A stretch of DNA of 64,000 nucleotides from Metaphire vulgaris (Eukaryota; Annelida; Clitellata; Crassiclitellata; Megascolecidae), in assembly GCA_018105865.1 (NCBI GenBank), contig CM030836.1, positions 3,620,271 to 3,684,270 of the forward strand, read 5' to 3'. The notes under the pieces were generated by a model. That model searched no databases and was not told the DNA's origin. It worked only from the letters and a program-made list of their open reading frames with translations. The first letter of the stretch is position 1. Every line of letters starts with the position of its first letter. The position numbers were made by a program, and so were the translations under genes. Below, in pieces: positions 34,161 through 45,129 of the stretch.

Positions 34161-34462
34161 GTACAACTGTCATGTCTGACTGTTGGGCTGCATACAACAA
34201 TTTGCAGCACATCGGTTATGCGCACATGACAGTTAATCACACGTTGAATTTTGTGGATCCAGTCACGCACGCCACCACCAACCACATCGAGTCAGTTTGT
34301 CAGAAAGCGAAGCAGGCACATAAAAGGCGTTATGGAACACACAGACATTTGCTCAGTACATATATGGCTGAGTTCATGTGGCGACGAAAATTTCCTGAAA
34401 CCGCATTCGAACAATTGCTGGCCGATATACGTCAACAGTATCCACTAGGTGCACACTTATAG
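34161..34462 (+). CDS. Merlin transposase, exon 2
   Basis: It begins after TTTTCATGTGCAG. Joined to exon 1 the codons read through as PGTTVMSDCW, placing the second catalytic Asp (SDCWAAY). The Glu lies in TTNHIESVCQKAKQAHKRR. The protein ends at 34462 with DIRQQYPLGAHL. Spacing of the DDE triad is normal for the family. The splice prediction rests on both good consensus sites and the restored motif order. Confidence 0.85.
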
Positions 34463-36499
34463 GTAAGAATTCTATGGAGTAATTTTAAAAATGTGGCACA
34501 GAAAAGTATCATTAATGCAGAGGCAGCAGAGCTTTGAGAAAAAAGCCAAACTTCTCCACCCATTCTGTTAATTTACTTTTATAATTGAGTCTTGAGCTCT
34601 TATATATTTGTGAAACTGTTTTTCAAGGACTTAGGTCCATAGCGACCTTGAAAGCTTCCCATCTTCCACAACGAAACAAAATTCTGTCCACTGGGTGGAC
34701 AGTGGTAGACTCTAACAGGGTGTGACTGGTTGGCGGGTGGAACCGCCAGGCAGGTTAAATCTCATAAAAGCCCAACGACAGAGTTTGCAACATGGCGAGT
34801 CTAGGCCGCCATTAAATAAGCCTATCCACCACAGCTCAGTGCGTACCATTTCACGGATTACCTTGGGGACGAAAAACTGACATTAAACCGTCGCACGACG
34901 CCTCCACTCAGCTTCGTCACGCAATTCCATCCAGGAGGAAGAAAATAACGACCGTCAATCATCGGGTAAAGACGGCTATTGTCAAAAAGTGGAATTTTTG
35001 ACAATTGGATAGTCACATTCATGTACATTTATCCCTATTGTGAAGTTTTTTAATTAAAGTGTGATAGTGTCTTGCACTTTACTGTGTGTTTTTGCCACCT
35101 TAACCCATAAAAACTGTAAATTAAGGGCGGTCTATATTGTTGTTTTCATTTTAGACGAATCAAACCGCAGCAACCGCAACCACCGAAGTCCTGAGAGATA
35201 GCCATTGGGGGATTATTCAGAAGAGCGAGTCTTTGCGACATAAATTTCAGGCAAGCTCATCTTGTGAACAAGTTATTTTAAGGTTCCTTGGTCTCAGTTA
35301 TTTAACTGGTCCACTCTTCGGTCTCAGTTTTTTTAACTGGTCCTGACATTTCATGCACGACTTAATTTAATTGACAAGTTATTTTTTTAGTAACAATTTC
35401 AGTACACATCTCCCTTTCATGCAATGTAATACAATTTGCTTAATACATTACGATAAGTATGTAACAGACTTCTAACTTTCATTTTTTTAATGCTTTTTTC
35501 TTTGCGAGCAACCATCGTCATACTGCTTCCTCGTGGATCTTCAAAATTTATGGGCTTCGAGCGTTGCAAAAAAAGGACAGGGAGAAGGAAAAGAGAAGGA
35601 CTTCATCTTTGCGCAAGAAAGAATAAAGAAATTTGAACTGTATGCCCCTAGATTATCCGCGGCACAGGGTGGAGAGAAAACTCCCTTCGCTGGTCAGAGC
35701 ACAGGGAAAATCCTACCTCCTACTTCCTGTACGCAGGTTTTTAGGTTGGGTAGCCGGCTCGCAGCATCACCTGTGACGCATTTAGAACCCAGGACAATTG
35801 CAAATAGAAACATTGTTTAGATGGGTTAGGGTTAGATGACTTTTGTAAATAATAAGACTGTATCGAAAGACTTTACTAGACCCGGGCGTTACTCCGGTTT
35901 TACTGTACATAAGTGAGCATAAGCTCATTCTTATTTTTATATAGGGTCTTTCTGACTCTTACCCTAAATTCAGCTTTATTTCATCTTATAGCAAAGAACT
36001 TAAACATAATGACTTACATTGGTGGATAAAATTGTCTTCCCTAACACTCTGGGGGCGGGGGTTACGGCCCCCTTATTGGCGTAAAACACGGGGGGGCGCC
36101 CCAAAAATATTTAGTTGCCTGGAGTAGAGTATCAATTAGCGCACCCAATGTTTGGGCTATATGATAAAAAAACTTTCCAATTCTAGATTTTTTTGCCTGG
36201 ATAACGCCAAATCCGCGCTCACACACTCGCGGCTCCACATTGACGTCTATTAATAGACACCAAAGAGAGAAGCAGATTATAAGTAGCCATCCCAACGGCC
36301 CAACTTTTGCCATATCCGCCACTGCGTTCCCTGGATTTTGGTTTGTGAGTGTGGGGACAGTGGGGGTGTCACTGTCCGGTGTTGAGTCATACACTCGTCC
36401 TGAGTCGTACTCTGACTACTCTCTTACTTACTTCTACGTCTGTGGTACTTTTAAACTTATCTATGCTTAGGCTACTTCCGCCTGGTGCGACAATAGTCA
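34463..36499. other. Merlin 3' region, no recognised gene
   Basis: About 2 kb between the transposase and the right inverted repeat. A plus-strand frame at 35533-35820 and a minus-strand frame at 36062-36394 show no domain I know. Near 36310-36330, CATATCCGCCACTG resembles the end of the CAGTGGCGGCTC MITE family, so a related insertion may lie here. Several TTAGGG-like words also occur (35824). Confidence 0.35.
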
Positions 36500-37739
36500 C
36501 AATACAAAATACGTTGAAACAAAAGTTCTTTTTTCGAACAGTTCTATAGGTGCGATTTAATTTTTAATTGGTGCATATTGCTAGTGGTACTATGTAGTAT
36601 ATATATAGCATATAATAAGTTGCGCGTGTATTATATACAAGTGCCCATTTTTCAGGCTGGGATTTTCATTATCCTGTCATAAAGTCTAAAATTTATTATT
36701 TCCATTATAGTTTTGTCATTTTTATCTGTTGCCCTGGTGCACTTATAAGTTATAACAGTCTATTAGGAGGATCCGTACTTTCTCGTAGTTGACTACTAAC
36801 GCTGTAGTAGTGATTTTCACACAGGCTTACTTAGCCTCCTAAACCACTTAAAATCACATTATTATGGACATAATAGGACTTCCCTTATAGCTAGTGGACC
36901 CTCACGAACGATGGAAAACAGAATGCGGACCGGCTTCAAACAAGTTTTCATGCCCCTGATCTGGCGTAATGTCTAAAATTGGTAATCACTATTTTAAACG
37001 AAATTTAAGGACATTTTGTGTCCTTATTGAGGACAAACGCCATTAAGAGCGGGCCACTGAATTTAAGAACTGTCCTTATCACTTAAGGACGTCTGGTAAC
37101 CCTACTTCCACATCATGTGTTGGGCCATTTTAAAACTTCGCCAATGCTATTTAATAGCCTCAAACTGTCATCCCCGTTAAATTCAATTCTTAATTAACTT
37201 TTTAAATTTCAGGTTGTTTCTACACCGAGTGTTAGCCTGTGACTATACAACAACAATATCGAGTCAATAGCGTAGGTAGGGTAGGTAGGTTACGCATCGA
37301 TTAAATTTAAATGAAATACCACCGCTAAATATGATAAGATATATACATCGTGCTACTCACCATCGCGAAGTTAGTTTTTCTTTGTATTGCGAATTACATT
37401 GGCCGAAACTACGCAACGAAATGGTCAATCGAAACAATCACCCACTGCTCGCCATTACTACTATACATTTGAATGGACCGCGTTGGTCACGTGCTCATAG
37501 AGGCAATAAAAGTAGAGGTGGGTCGATTAATCGAAATCGAAATCGCGATTTTTGGAAAAACCGTAATCGAAATCGACACGATTATTAAATAAATCGAAAT
37601 ACTCGATAATCGTCGAAAAAATAATCGAAATCGCGATTAATTTTCGATTATTCCCGTAAGTTATATTATACAATATTTCCGATTCAAAGAAAGATCAATT
37701 TACCGTTGATTATCAGATTTTCATTGAAAATGGATTCAA

Positions 37740-38880
37740 CTGCGTATAAAGACAGGTGCCATCTTTCTGGGTTTGACAGCAGCTTTCGATGCGGTGTGGC
37801 ATGCGGGTTTAATGTACAAACTCTCGCTCAATTTGCCACCCTGGTTCTGTCAACTTGTGGAATTACTCCTCTCTGACAGACGGTTCCTAGTTCACTTGGG
37901 AGAATATAATTATCAGCTCCTGGTGACGGCAGCGAAACGGTCTAACACAGTGTTCAGTTTTAGCACCTATGTTATTCAATTTGTAGGCTTATAGGCCTAC
38001 ACACGACTTACCGGATACCATAAGTAGGAAGTTTGGATACGCTGACGATATCGGTCTTGCCACCCAGGCTCGATCCTTTAAGGAGATTGAAGACCAGGGT
38101 TATTTCTAAGATTGTGAATTGGGGTGGGGTGTCGGGAAAATCTGGGGTGTGTTTATTTCTAGGATCGTAAGATTGTGAATTTGGGGGTGTCGGGAAAATC
38201 AGGGGGTGTCGAAATTTGGAAGTCTCTACCGAAAAAGGCTGACAAGCAAAAAAACTTATAGAGACTCATAAAAGTCTGACAAGCAAAAAAAGTCATCCGA
38301 GGATAAAAGTTGTGGGGTGTATTTCTCCATTTAGGGACAGACCCCTTCAGAGGCTGAAGGAGGCCCAGGCCAGTTGGAATTTCGAGGCCTCTTCTAGCCT
38401 TCCCAACAACTAAATTTTGACAAGCGAAAAAATGTAATCACCAATTTTGAGGACCGCAGAATACCTTCCTAGCTTTCCCAAAATCCCAAAATTGTCAACA
38501 AGCAAAAAAGGTCATCACCAAATTGTGAGGCCCCTTCTAGTAGTAGCTATCTAGCTTTCTAGCTCTCCCAGAATTCTACACAAGGAAACAAAGGGAGGCC
38601 CCCAAATGATGGTGGCCCGTGCCGAATGGCCCTCCTGGCCCCCCTCTGAATGGGCCTGTTTGAGGGTGTTCAGGGCTAATCAATATGCATTCTGTATGCA
38701 TACGATTGTCACATTACCAAATTTTAGAAGGTGTCGACCTCAAATTGGGGTGTTGGGGGGTGTTAGAGGTGTAGAAATATTCCTGTTGAAGACCAACTGA
38801 ACATCGATACACAGAGGATTGCCGAATACTGTCAAATGTGGCGGGAAAGCCAGTTTCTAAAGGTACTGTGAAATAATCGA
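37740..38880 (+). mobile_element. Jockey-like LINE fragment split by a MITE
   Basis: The frame gives FLGLTAAFDAVWHAGLMYKL (motif A), FCQLVELLLSDRRFLVHLGE, then GYADDIGLATQARSFKEIED (motif C). After the MITE it continues QLNIDTQRIAEYCQMWRESQ. A second, antisense copy of this region is the target of the piggyBac at 11.45 kb. Confidence 0.75.
38095..38785. mobile_element. hAT MITE (CAGGGTTATTTCTA) with AAGCAAAAAA motifs
   Basis: The ends CAGGGTTATTTCTA and, reversed, CAGGAATATTTCTA are flanked by the exact duplication TTGAAGAC (38087-38094 and 38786-38793). Removing it restores the LINE frame across KEIED|QLNID. Four CTGACAAGCAAAAAA-type motifs lie at about 38239, 38275, 38417 and 38493. Confidence 0.85.
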
Positions 38881-38992
38881 AATCGAAATCGCGATTATAT
38901 AAAAAACCGTAATCGTAATCGAAATCGTGAAAATTAATCGAAAATAATCGTAATCGTAATAGAAAAAAATAATCGTAATCGACCCAGCTCTA

Positions 38993-39132
38993 GACCACTA
39001 GTTTTATCATAGACTAATATCATAATATTGTAATAAATCTATGTGTTTCATAATACTTTTATAAAAGTATTATGAAACACATAGATTTATTAAAATATTA
39101 TGATATTAAAGTCTATGATAAAACTAGTGGTC
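38993..39132. repeat. 140-bp near-perfect palindrome
   Basis: The arms begin GACCACTAGTTTTATCATAG and meet at about 39062. They differ by one small gap and one mismatch. Transcribed, it would fold into a single hairpin of about 69 bp. It is probably a foldback MITE. Confidence 0.9.
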
Positions 39133-39494
39133 ATCCGATGATCCGAGAGACCGAGAGTACCGAGTAGTGCCTGTCGATTATAAAATCTATGGATTGCGCT
39201 TGCCATAGACCGGAAGCGGGCGACTATGAGGCCTCCACCATCTTGTCATGCCTACTTCCAACGTAAACAAGCTAAAGGCTCAGTCCTGTTCGGGCAAATA
39301 ACTTCATTAAACAGTGTTTTATCGCAACTGCAGGCCTTTGGAAGGGGGTAATTGACTTGGCTGGAGGCGAATGAAAGTTTTTTTAAGCTCAGAAACGCAG
39401 TTGAATGCAACTTTTTAAACGAATGAAATTTCATAACATACTGCCTCGGCACCTCCAGCGAAATGAACTACATGAATACGACCATTGTAGGCAT

Positions 39495-39690
39495 ATCATG
39501 CGGGGGTGCAATGCCCGTGGGCGACCAAGCCCCTTTTGGGGACGTGTGCTCCGCTAGGGAGCGCAGCCTCCCGTGGAAGACCAAGCCCCTTTGGGGCCGG
39601 GGCCTTAAGCCACTCTGGCGCCGTAGTCCCCACTGGGGGCGCAATCCCCCGTGGGAGACCAAGCACCTATAGGGTCGTAGGCACAAAATG
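39495..39690. repeat. GC-rich minisatellite
   Basis: Three imperfect units carry CCCGTGGGAGACCAAGCCCC and a GGGG run (about 39501, 39558 and 39635). They stand out from AT-rich surroundings. The open frames across them are composition artefacts. Confidence 0.7.
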
Positions 39691-39754
39691 AGCCGTTGAC
39701 CCAAGAGGCCATCGGCTTAAAAGAGCCGTAGGCCCACTGGGGGCAACACAGTGT

Positions 39755-39885
39755 CATTTCCTGTCATAAAGTCTCAAATTTATTATTTCCATTATAGTTT
39801 TGACATTTTATCTGTTGCCCTGGTGCACTTATAAGTTATAACAGTCTATTAAGAGGACCCGTACTTTCTCGTAGTTGCCTACTAA
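39755..39885. mobile_element. Fragment of a hAT-B copy
   Basis: This repeats 36675-36805 with few changes (CCTGTCATAAAGTCT, GTTGCCCTGGTGCACTTAT, TTTCTCGTAGTTG). Neither terminus is preserved. Confidence 0.75.
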
Positions 39886-40243
39886 CGCTGTATTTTCCCG
39901 GTCCCCTCATCGGAATCGAAGGATCCGTTCTGGGGTGCAGTTCTTGCTGTGTGATCAATACCCCCTCTCCACCCTTACCCCAAACAACCCCTCCATCCTT
40001 CTAGCCCTGAGCAACTCTCTAACCCACAGCCACTCCGCACAACACCCCTCCCTCGTTTTCCTCAACCCCTCCACCCCAGCCCCACTGGCTGACACTCTTC
40101 TCAAGTACTACAATTGAATTGCTTAAATTTATAATTAGACTTATCGCGTAAGGCGTTCCGTGACGTCATGCATCTATTTAAAATAAATAGGTCAAGCTGC
40201 GCTCAGCTGTTTATGCAAATGTGGTCAGCGAAGAGCTAGTGAA

Positions 40244-40642
40244 CATGGCGTCAAGCACTGCAAGCAGAGCGTTTTTCGAAATAAAGCTGTTAGAATCAGA
40301 CGTTCCAGGAGCAAAACTTCGCCGTAGTGAAGTTACAAACAATTCAGTTGTTGAATTAACAACGTTGGCTCGAGTGCAGACAGGGCCGGACTAAGGTCCG
40401 AGAGGGCCGGAAGGCTGAGAAAAAAGGCCGTCGCCTATACTGGAAAATCTCAATCCACAAGCAAAAAAAGGTTATCTCCATTCCAAATCGTGCTGACAAG
40501 TAAAAAAAGGTTATCTCGAAAATCGGTGGGCCTATTTTCATAATAGGCCGGGGAGCTACAGCCCCCTCAGCCCCGCCCTAATATGGCCCTGAGTGCAGAG
40601 CATTGTTAACGACCGGAAAAAGGATGAACTTGTGCATAGGTG
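40244..40642 (+). pseudogene. SAP-domain gene start (ISL2EU ORF), interrupted
   Basis: From ATG at 40244 the frame reads MASSTASRAFFEIKLLESDV, PGAKLRRSEVTNNSVVEL. This matches the DDVPGAKL and V-Q-L-K-R-W region of the SAP exon at 54.4 kb. After the MITE (40381-40591) it continues IVNDRKKDELVHR. SAP domains bind AT-rich DNA. Only the first exon survives. Confidence 0.65.
40381..40591. mobile_element. hAT MITE (CAGGGCC) with AAGCAAAAAA motifs
   Basis: The ends are CAGGGCCGGACTAAGG and, reversed, CAGGGCCATATTAGGG. The flanks are the exact duplication AGTGCAGA (40373-40380 and 40592-40599). Two CTGACAAGYAAAAAAAGGTT motifs lie at about 40454 and 40492. Confidence 0.85.
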
Positions 40643-40700
40643 ATGTCTAATATAGCGTTAAGTAAAATGTGGTCATGCCGTTTTTTTCATCATCTTAATT

Positions 40701-40948
<248 letters not shown>

Positions 40949-41085
40949 AATTTTAAAAATTTCTTGTTAGCTGTTCACCCTAGCCAGAATAAATTAACTA
41001 GTTTTAGAGATTTTTAGTAGGCGACGACCCACGAGTACGAGTGAAACTGCAGTGATATCATGTAGGATGGTTAAGCGTTTGGCTA

Positions 41086-41495
41086 GGGGCTGTCCATCAA
41101 TTATGTCATTATGTCAACAATTTTTTGGCAATTTTTTACCCCTCCCCTCCTGTCATCAACCGTCAACTTTCACTTAACATCCCATAATTACGTGAAAAAC
41201 TTTTGACCCCCCTCCCCAAGATCAATGACAGGTCCCAATAACAAGGTTATTTTTTGTGGTGATGATCATTTTTCCATTTTTTCTCATCGAGTGTCAAAAT
41301 GTGATGGCGATGAACTTTTTGGCCATGCTGTTTCCATTGTAATAAGTAGTATTTCGTGAAATTTCCTATATTTTGATTATTTGTAAAAAGTGAAATTGTT
41401 GACGTCAACTTCTCTTGACCCCCTCCTCCTGTCAACAACTGTCACTTTTTCAAACCCCTCCCCCTAAATTGTTGACGTAATTAATGGACAGCCCC
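41086..41495. mobile_element. MITE with GGGGCTGTCCAT ends
   Basis: The inverted ends are GGGGCTGTCCATCAATTATG and, reversed, GGGGCTGTCCATTAATTACG. TA lies on either side, as expected for Tc1/mariner-like transposition. The 410-bp interior is rich in CCCCTCCCC and GTCAAC boxes and does not code. Confidence 0.7.
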
Positions 41496-41639
41496 TAGTA
41501 GACATCATACTTTAACAGGTACTGAACGTATGCTCTGTGCCCCGTTAATGAAAATTGCAATTTGACGGTAGGATTGTATGATGTGTGGAGTTGGCTGGTA
41601 CAGGATCCGGATTCATCTGAGTTGGCCCAGTTGGATCTA

Positions 41640-41963
41640 ATGGGGCTGCCACACGGCGGTTATAGAACGCACGTTTTCACCCGACCGGCTTTGCTGGATG
41701 TGTGATAAGCCGTAGGCTAATGGTGAGGATCGCATACAACTGCATTGAGCGCACGGCGAGTGTGGGGGGTGGTAATGTTCCCGATAGTCAAATTCTCTCG
41801 TCGGCATGCTACAACCCACTTCTCTGCTTTTGCTCTGTGCCTCTGTCAGTCGACGACTCGACGGACCGGGGAACTGTATAAAACGAACGCCTTCTTTCAA
41901 ACAAATTTAAGTTTTCCTATTGTAATTTGCACATGTTCCATAATAACAGTGTTTGATGGGCAT
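41640..41963 (-). pseudogene. THAP transposase start (ISL2EU-2)
   Basis: On the minus strand ATG at 41963 opens MPIKHCYYGTCANYNRKT then a stop. The following KEGVRFIQFPGP continues the THAP pattern (compare MPATKHCCYGVC and VFFIRFPKP at 59.7 kb). The rest degrades. Confidence 0.6.
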
Positions 41964-42455
41964 ACTTAATTTTATCGCGGAACAAATTAAACTTTAAGAA
42001 ATCTATTTAGTAATTCACACAATACCGCTTGAATTCAGTTATCTAGTGACCACATTTGCATGCGCAGTGCGCGTGACCTCCTTTAGGGCCGATTCTAATT
42101 TTAGTTCCGCGATAAGCCTAATTAAAAATTTAAAAGTTGTGTCAGTCACTCAGTGCTGTGATTTCTGGGGTGGTTCCTAACTTCGATCCTATTAATGAAT
42201 TTATGGTGGTATTAAACAATGGAAAGAGTGCTAGGATATATGTCTTCATTTGCATTGGTCTGACTTAGTTTTCAAGAAGTCAAGATTCTTTTTAAATGTA
42301 TTCTGTATTAAAGTGTGTAAACCTTTCTTTTACTCAAGACTGTTTGGTGTTTAATAAATGTATTATAAATGCAATCAGAATGTAAAGATGGGACGAACAT
42401 TTTTTTAAATATTGTACAAATATTCAACTCACTGTAATTACCGACTTTAGGAGTC

Positions 42456-42733
42456 TGTCAACCGTTAGGGCTGACCAGCGGTCGAGTGGCCGACCGCCAC
42501 CACTTGAGGGCGCTACCGCCCGTAGCTTTAGCAGCTGCGTGGGCAAGCAGCTGCAGCCAGCAGCAGTAGGTTAGTAGTAGAATAGATGACAGTAGTACAA
42601 CGATAGCCGCTGAAGAGACATGACACTGATTTGCAGTCGTTCGATGCTTAAAATATATCTTGATTAAAATTACATTAAATTATTAAAATCGATATACACT
42701 TCGATTATTTGTTACCGCTACTCCAGCGTAACA
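42456..42733 (+). mobile_element. 5' LTR of a gypsy-like retrotransposon with PBS
   Basis: It begins TGTCAACCGTTAGGG and ends CCAGCGTAACA, a TG...CA pair of 278 bp. The primer-binding-like AATTGGCGACGCGG follows immediately; this resembles the leader of many Ty3/gypsy elements. A zinc-knuckle gag relic lies downstream. No second LTR is in the window. Confidence 0.65.
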
Positions 42734-42762
42734 AATTGGCGACGCGGTTAAAGGCCCACGAG

Positions 42763-42942
42763 CAGTGGCGGCTCCACCGGGGGGGCCAGTGCCCCCTATT
42801 GAGTGCCTGGCCCCCCAGTGGCCCTCCAGTTGGGACCCTATACTTAATGCTACATACACTAAACAACAAATGGTTGGCCCCCATGATTAGAAGTTGCCAC
42901 CCCAACGGCTCCCCCACTTGCCAAATCCTAGAGCCGCCACTG
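42763..42942. mobile_element. CAGTGGCGGCTC MITE, copy A
   Basis: The ends CAGTGGCGGCTC and GAGCCGCCACTG are flanked by the exact duplication CCCACGAG (42755-42762, 42943-42950). It is 180 bp, GC-rich and non-coding. It sits in the leader of the gypsy-like element. Confidence 0.9.
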
Positions 42943-42950
42943 CCCACGAG

Positions 42951-43620
42951 CCTAGTTTTAGGGCAGAATCGGTAAACGAAAACCGACGCTTCGAACAAAA
43001 GAGACACTCCAGAGTGGACGCCAGCGTGACTCATCGTCTGGCTCACACAAAGGAGAGGGACGCGGACGCCATCTTTGGAGACGCCGATATATCTTCACGA
43101 TCGCCTCAAGACTGCGCAACCGCCGTTAGTACAGTCCTTCGTCCATCGATTGTCAATCATGGTCGTCACAACGACACCTTTGTCATTGTCATCGTCGTCA
43201 TCATCTTCAGCGACTAGACGGGGATCTTCGGGCCGTTTCTACACAACGATGCCCTGTAAGCCTGTACAGACAGCAGCCCGCCGTGGGACTTTCACGTCCG
43301 CCGGTGGATCCCGTCAAAATTCGGGCTGGACGCCGCTCCGTCGACCGTCGAGGCAACAGACCGCCGGTCCCTCGAGCCCTCCAGTCGCAGAGATCGCTTT
43401 CGTCGGTAGATCTCGTCAACGCTCGGCCGAGAAGCCAGCCTATCGACCGCCAAGGCCTCCGACGCCCGGTCATTCAGGCGCTTCCGCCAAGCTGTGCGCC
43501 AATTGTGGGCGCCGCGGGCATGCTGCCAGTGACGGCTGCTGCCCTGCCAGAGACCAGGCGTGTACCGCCTGTTTCAAGGTCGGCCATTTTGCACTGATCA
43601 ACTATCGTCAGCGCTGATTT
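42951..43620 (+). pseudogene. Gag relic with CCHC zinc knuckles
   Basis: Across shifting frames, a C-terminal CANCGRRGHAASDGC and CTACFKVGHFA form two nucleic-acid-binding knuckles preceded by an arginine/proline-rich stretch. This fits the end of a Ty3/gypsy Gag. Its position after an LTR and PBS supports the call. No pol follows. Confidence 0.6.
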
Positions 43621-43739
43621 CCGGTTACGAAGGCCGACGACGTCACCAGCGATCGCATCTGGTGTAGGCCTAATGCACAAGTTACGCTGGATGGCTAAAG
43701 TCATCTACGCCTTCAAGGTAGGCTATATGGCTGCTTAGG

Positions 43740-44420
43740 TCACTGTTCACTCACACTGGTCGAGAGAAGAAAGGTCTGCGTGACCTGTGTATATTTTATG
43801 CTGTGCTATACGTAAAAGCTTGGGTCATGGCACTGTTCACTGTTGCAGCCCCGCTTAATGACCTTACACTTACGAAGTCATTCTTGACATACCAATCAGT
43901 CAATCCAGCAATTTCTCGAGCAATCTCACGGAAGCTCGCAGATCACTTGTGGTACCTCTCAGAGAAGTTGGTCGTCTTGGTCTTCTATGACAGCAATGTA
44001 CCAAAAGAAGTCAGTAACAACATGGTTACAGCTAAGTGTCAAGTTGATGGTGAAGATTCTCCACGCAAACGTGTCAAACTCATCAAAATGACACTGCCTG
44101 CATTGGAAAACAGGTCATTTTCTGACTTCTTGATGAAAAACGCAAGGTCATTTTTCACTAAGTTCAAATTAACTCAGACCTTCCTGAGCCTAACAACTTC
44201 AGAGTGGTAAAGTAACAATGACTACAAAGCAGTTGTTTCAACCGTTCGAAAAATTGCAGTCACAAATGACCACTTTAGAGCGAGGCGTTGATACAGCAGT
44301 TCTCTGGCAGTCTGACTTGGAATGAAGAACAGCTGCAGTACCTACACTACTACAGGTCATAGCTGAGAGTCAAAAACAATACCCACAGGCCCTCAAACGT
44401 TTGTTAATGGGTCAAAATGA
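43740..44420 (+). pseudogene. Second relic of the uncharacterised hAT-like transposase family
   Basis: The frame 43803-44210 includes LYVKAWVMALFTVAAPLNDL, DHLWYLSEKLVVLVFYDSNV and RKRVKLIKM. It aligns with IYLKVWFTCTLPTSAPGNDL and HHLWYLNVQLIGLAFFDSQL of 8.9-10.1 kb. After a stop at 44208 the similarity goes on as DYKAVVSTVRKIAVTNDH and LLQVIAESQKQYP. Near 44625 GACACCCTAA may be the element's right end. Confidence 0.65.
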
Positions 44421-45129
44421 GGATTTGGCAATGCATTAAAACTGAACATCAACAGTGAGCAATGAACATCTAGTTAAGGACACTTTCTAGTGTTTGAGCA
44501 ACCTCTAAATGTCTCATTACTTGAAAAAAATTCAACACAGTGTTTTTTCCATGAACTGAACCATTTTATGTGGTCAGACCGCATTTATCGCAAGAAATTT
44601 TTTATACCATTGCCGTAAGGGACACCCTAACACACATACATTCAACCTTCAGAACTATATTAACAAGAGCCAGACCCTCTTAACTTTGAAACATACATGT
44701 TTCTCAGTAGTGCTTTCCCTGAACACAATAATTATTATAATCAATAAAACGTTGTCCCTGTTGATAATATTAAGCATTATACTAAACCATAGGGTTTCAT
44801 GTGCCGGGTCGGCAAAGATAGTTATAGATAATGAATTCCTTTAACACTTTAAATTCCAAACATGTCAAACATACACTTTACCAAAAAAATTAATCATTTA
44901 ACTTCACACATCACTGTAATGAGGGTGACACAAAAATGCATGCAATTGAAAAATGCAGATTACTTCATTGATGTTTGAACAGAATGCGCTTGGTAAGTTG
45001 TTTACGAACTGTTGCCCCAGTAATGGAAGCAGTCTTTTGCTTGGCTAAGTGATGAAAACGAATAGTACAATAAACAATGGGCTGTGCACTTTATCAAGTT
45101 AAATAGATGATTATTGTCAGCAGTATTGT
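44421..45129. other. No recognisable feature
   Basis: AT-rich sequence between two transposon relics. Confidence 0.3.

Larger units (their letters stand above)
32770..36645 (+). mobile_element. Merlin transposon
   Basis: The ends are long inverted repeats of about 130-145 bp (32770-32910 against 36500-36645, starting GGCACTTGTATATAATACAC). The flanks are the exact 8-bp duplication CATTTTTC (32762-32769 and 36646-36653). Inside is a spliced IS1016/ISXO2-like transposase gene. Merlin elements make 8-9 bp duplications, which fits. Length is 3876 bp. Confidence 0.9.
32498..36958. mobile_element. hAT-B, middle shell of the nest
   Basis: It starts CAGTGGTCTCAAACTGCGGC and ends, reversed, CAGGGGCATGAAAACTTG. 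The flanks ATCTAGTG and ATCTGGCG agree at 6 of 8 bases. Merlin splits it after 272 bp. Its right part (36675-36805) is repeated at 39755-39885, so other copies exist. Confidence 0.65.
32206..37104. mobile_element. hAT-A, outer shell of the triple nest
   Basis: The ends TAGGGACACCAGA and, reversed, TAGGGTTACCAGA are flanked by the exact 8-bp duplication CTTCCACA (32198-32205 and 37105-37112). Without the nested elements it is about 440 bp. It has AAGGACA boxes near both ends and two or three reversed CTGACAAGCAAAAAA motifs (about 32305-32388). No coding capacity. Confidence 0.8.
37513..38992. mobile_element. hAT-like element with AATCGAAATCG subterminal repeats
   Basis: The ends TAGAGGTGGGTCGATTA and, reversed, TAGAGCTGGGTCGATTA are inverted repeats. 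Each is followed by about 130 bp of AATCGAAATCG/CGATTA repeats. I see no target duplication. The right end abuts a palindromic element at 38993, which may have destroyed it. Inside lies a LINE with its own MITE. Confidence 0.65.

Noticed and set aside
36062..36394. 110-codon minus-strand frame with hydrophobic stretch inside Merlin
   Set aside because: The sequence overlaps MITE-like termini (CCGCCACTG) and lacks any conserved domain.
39468..39704. GC-rich open frames on both strands
   Set aside because: They follow from a GC-rich minisatellite. All frames are open because stops are AT-rich.
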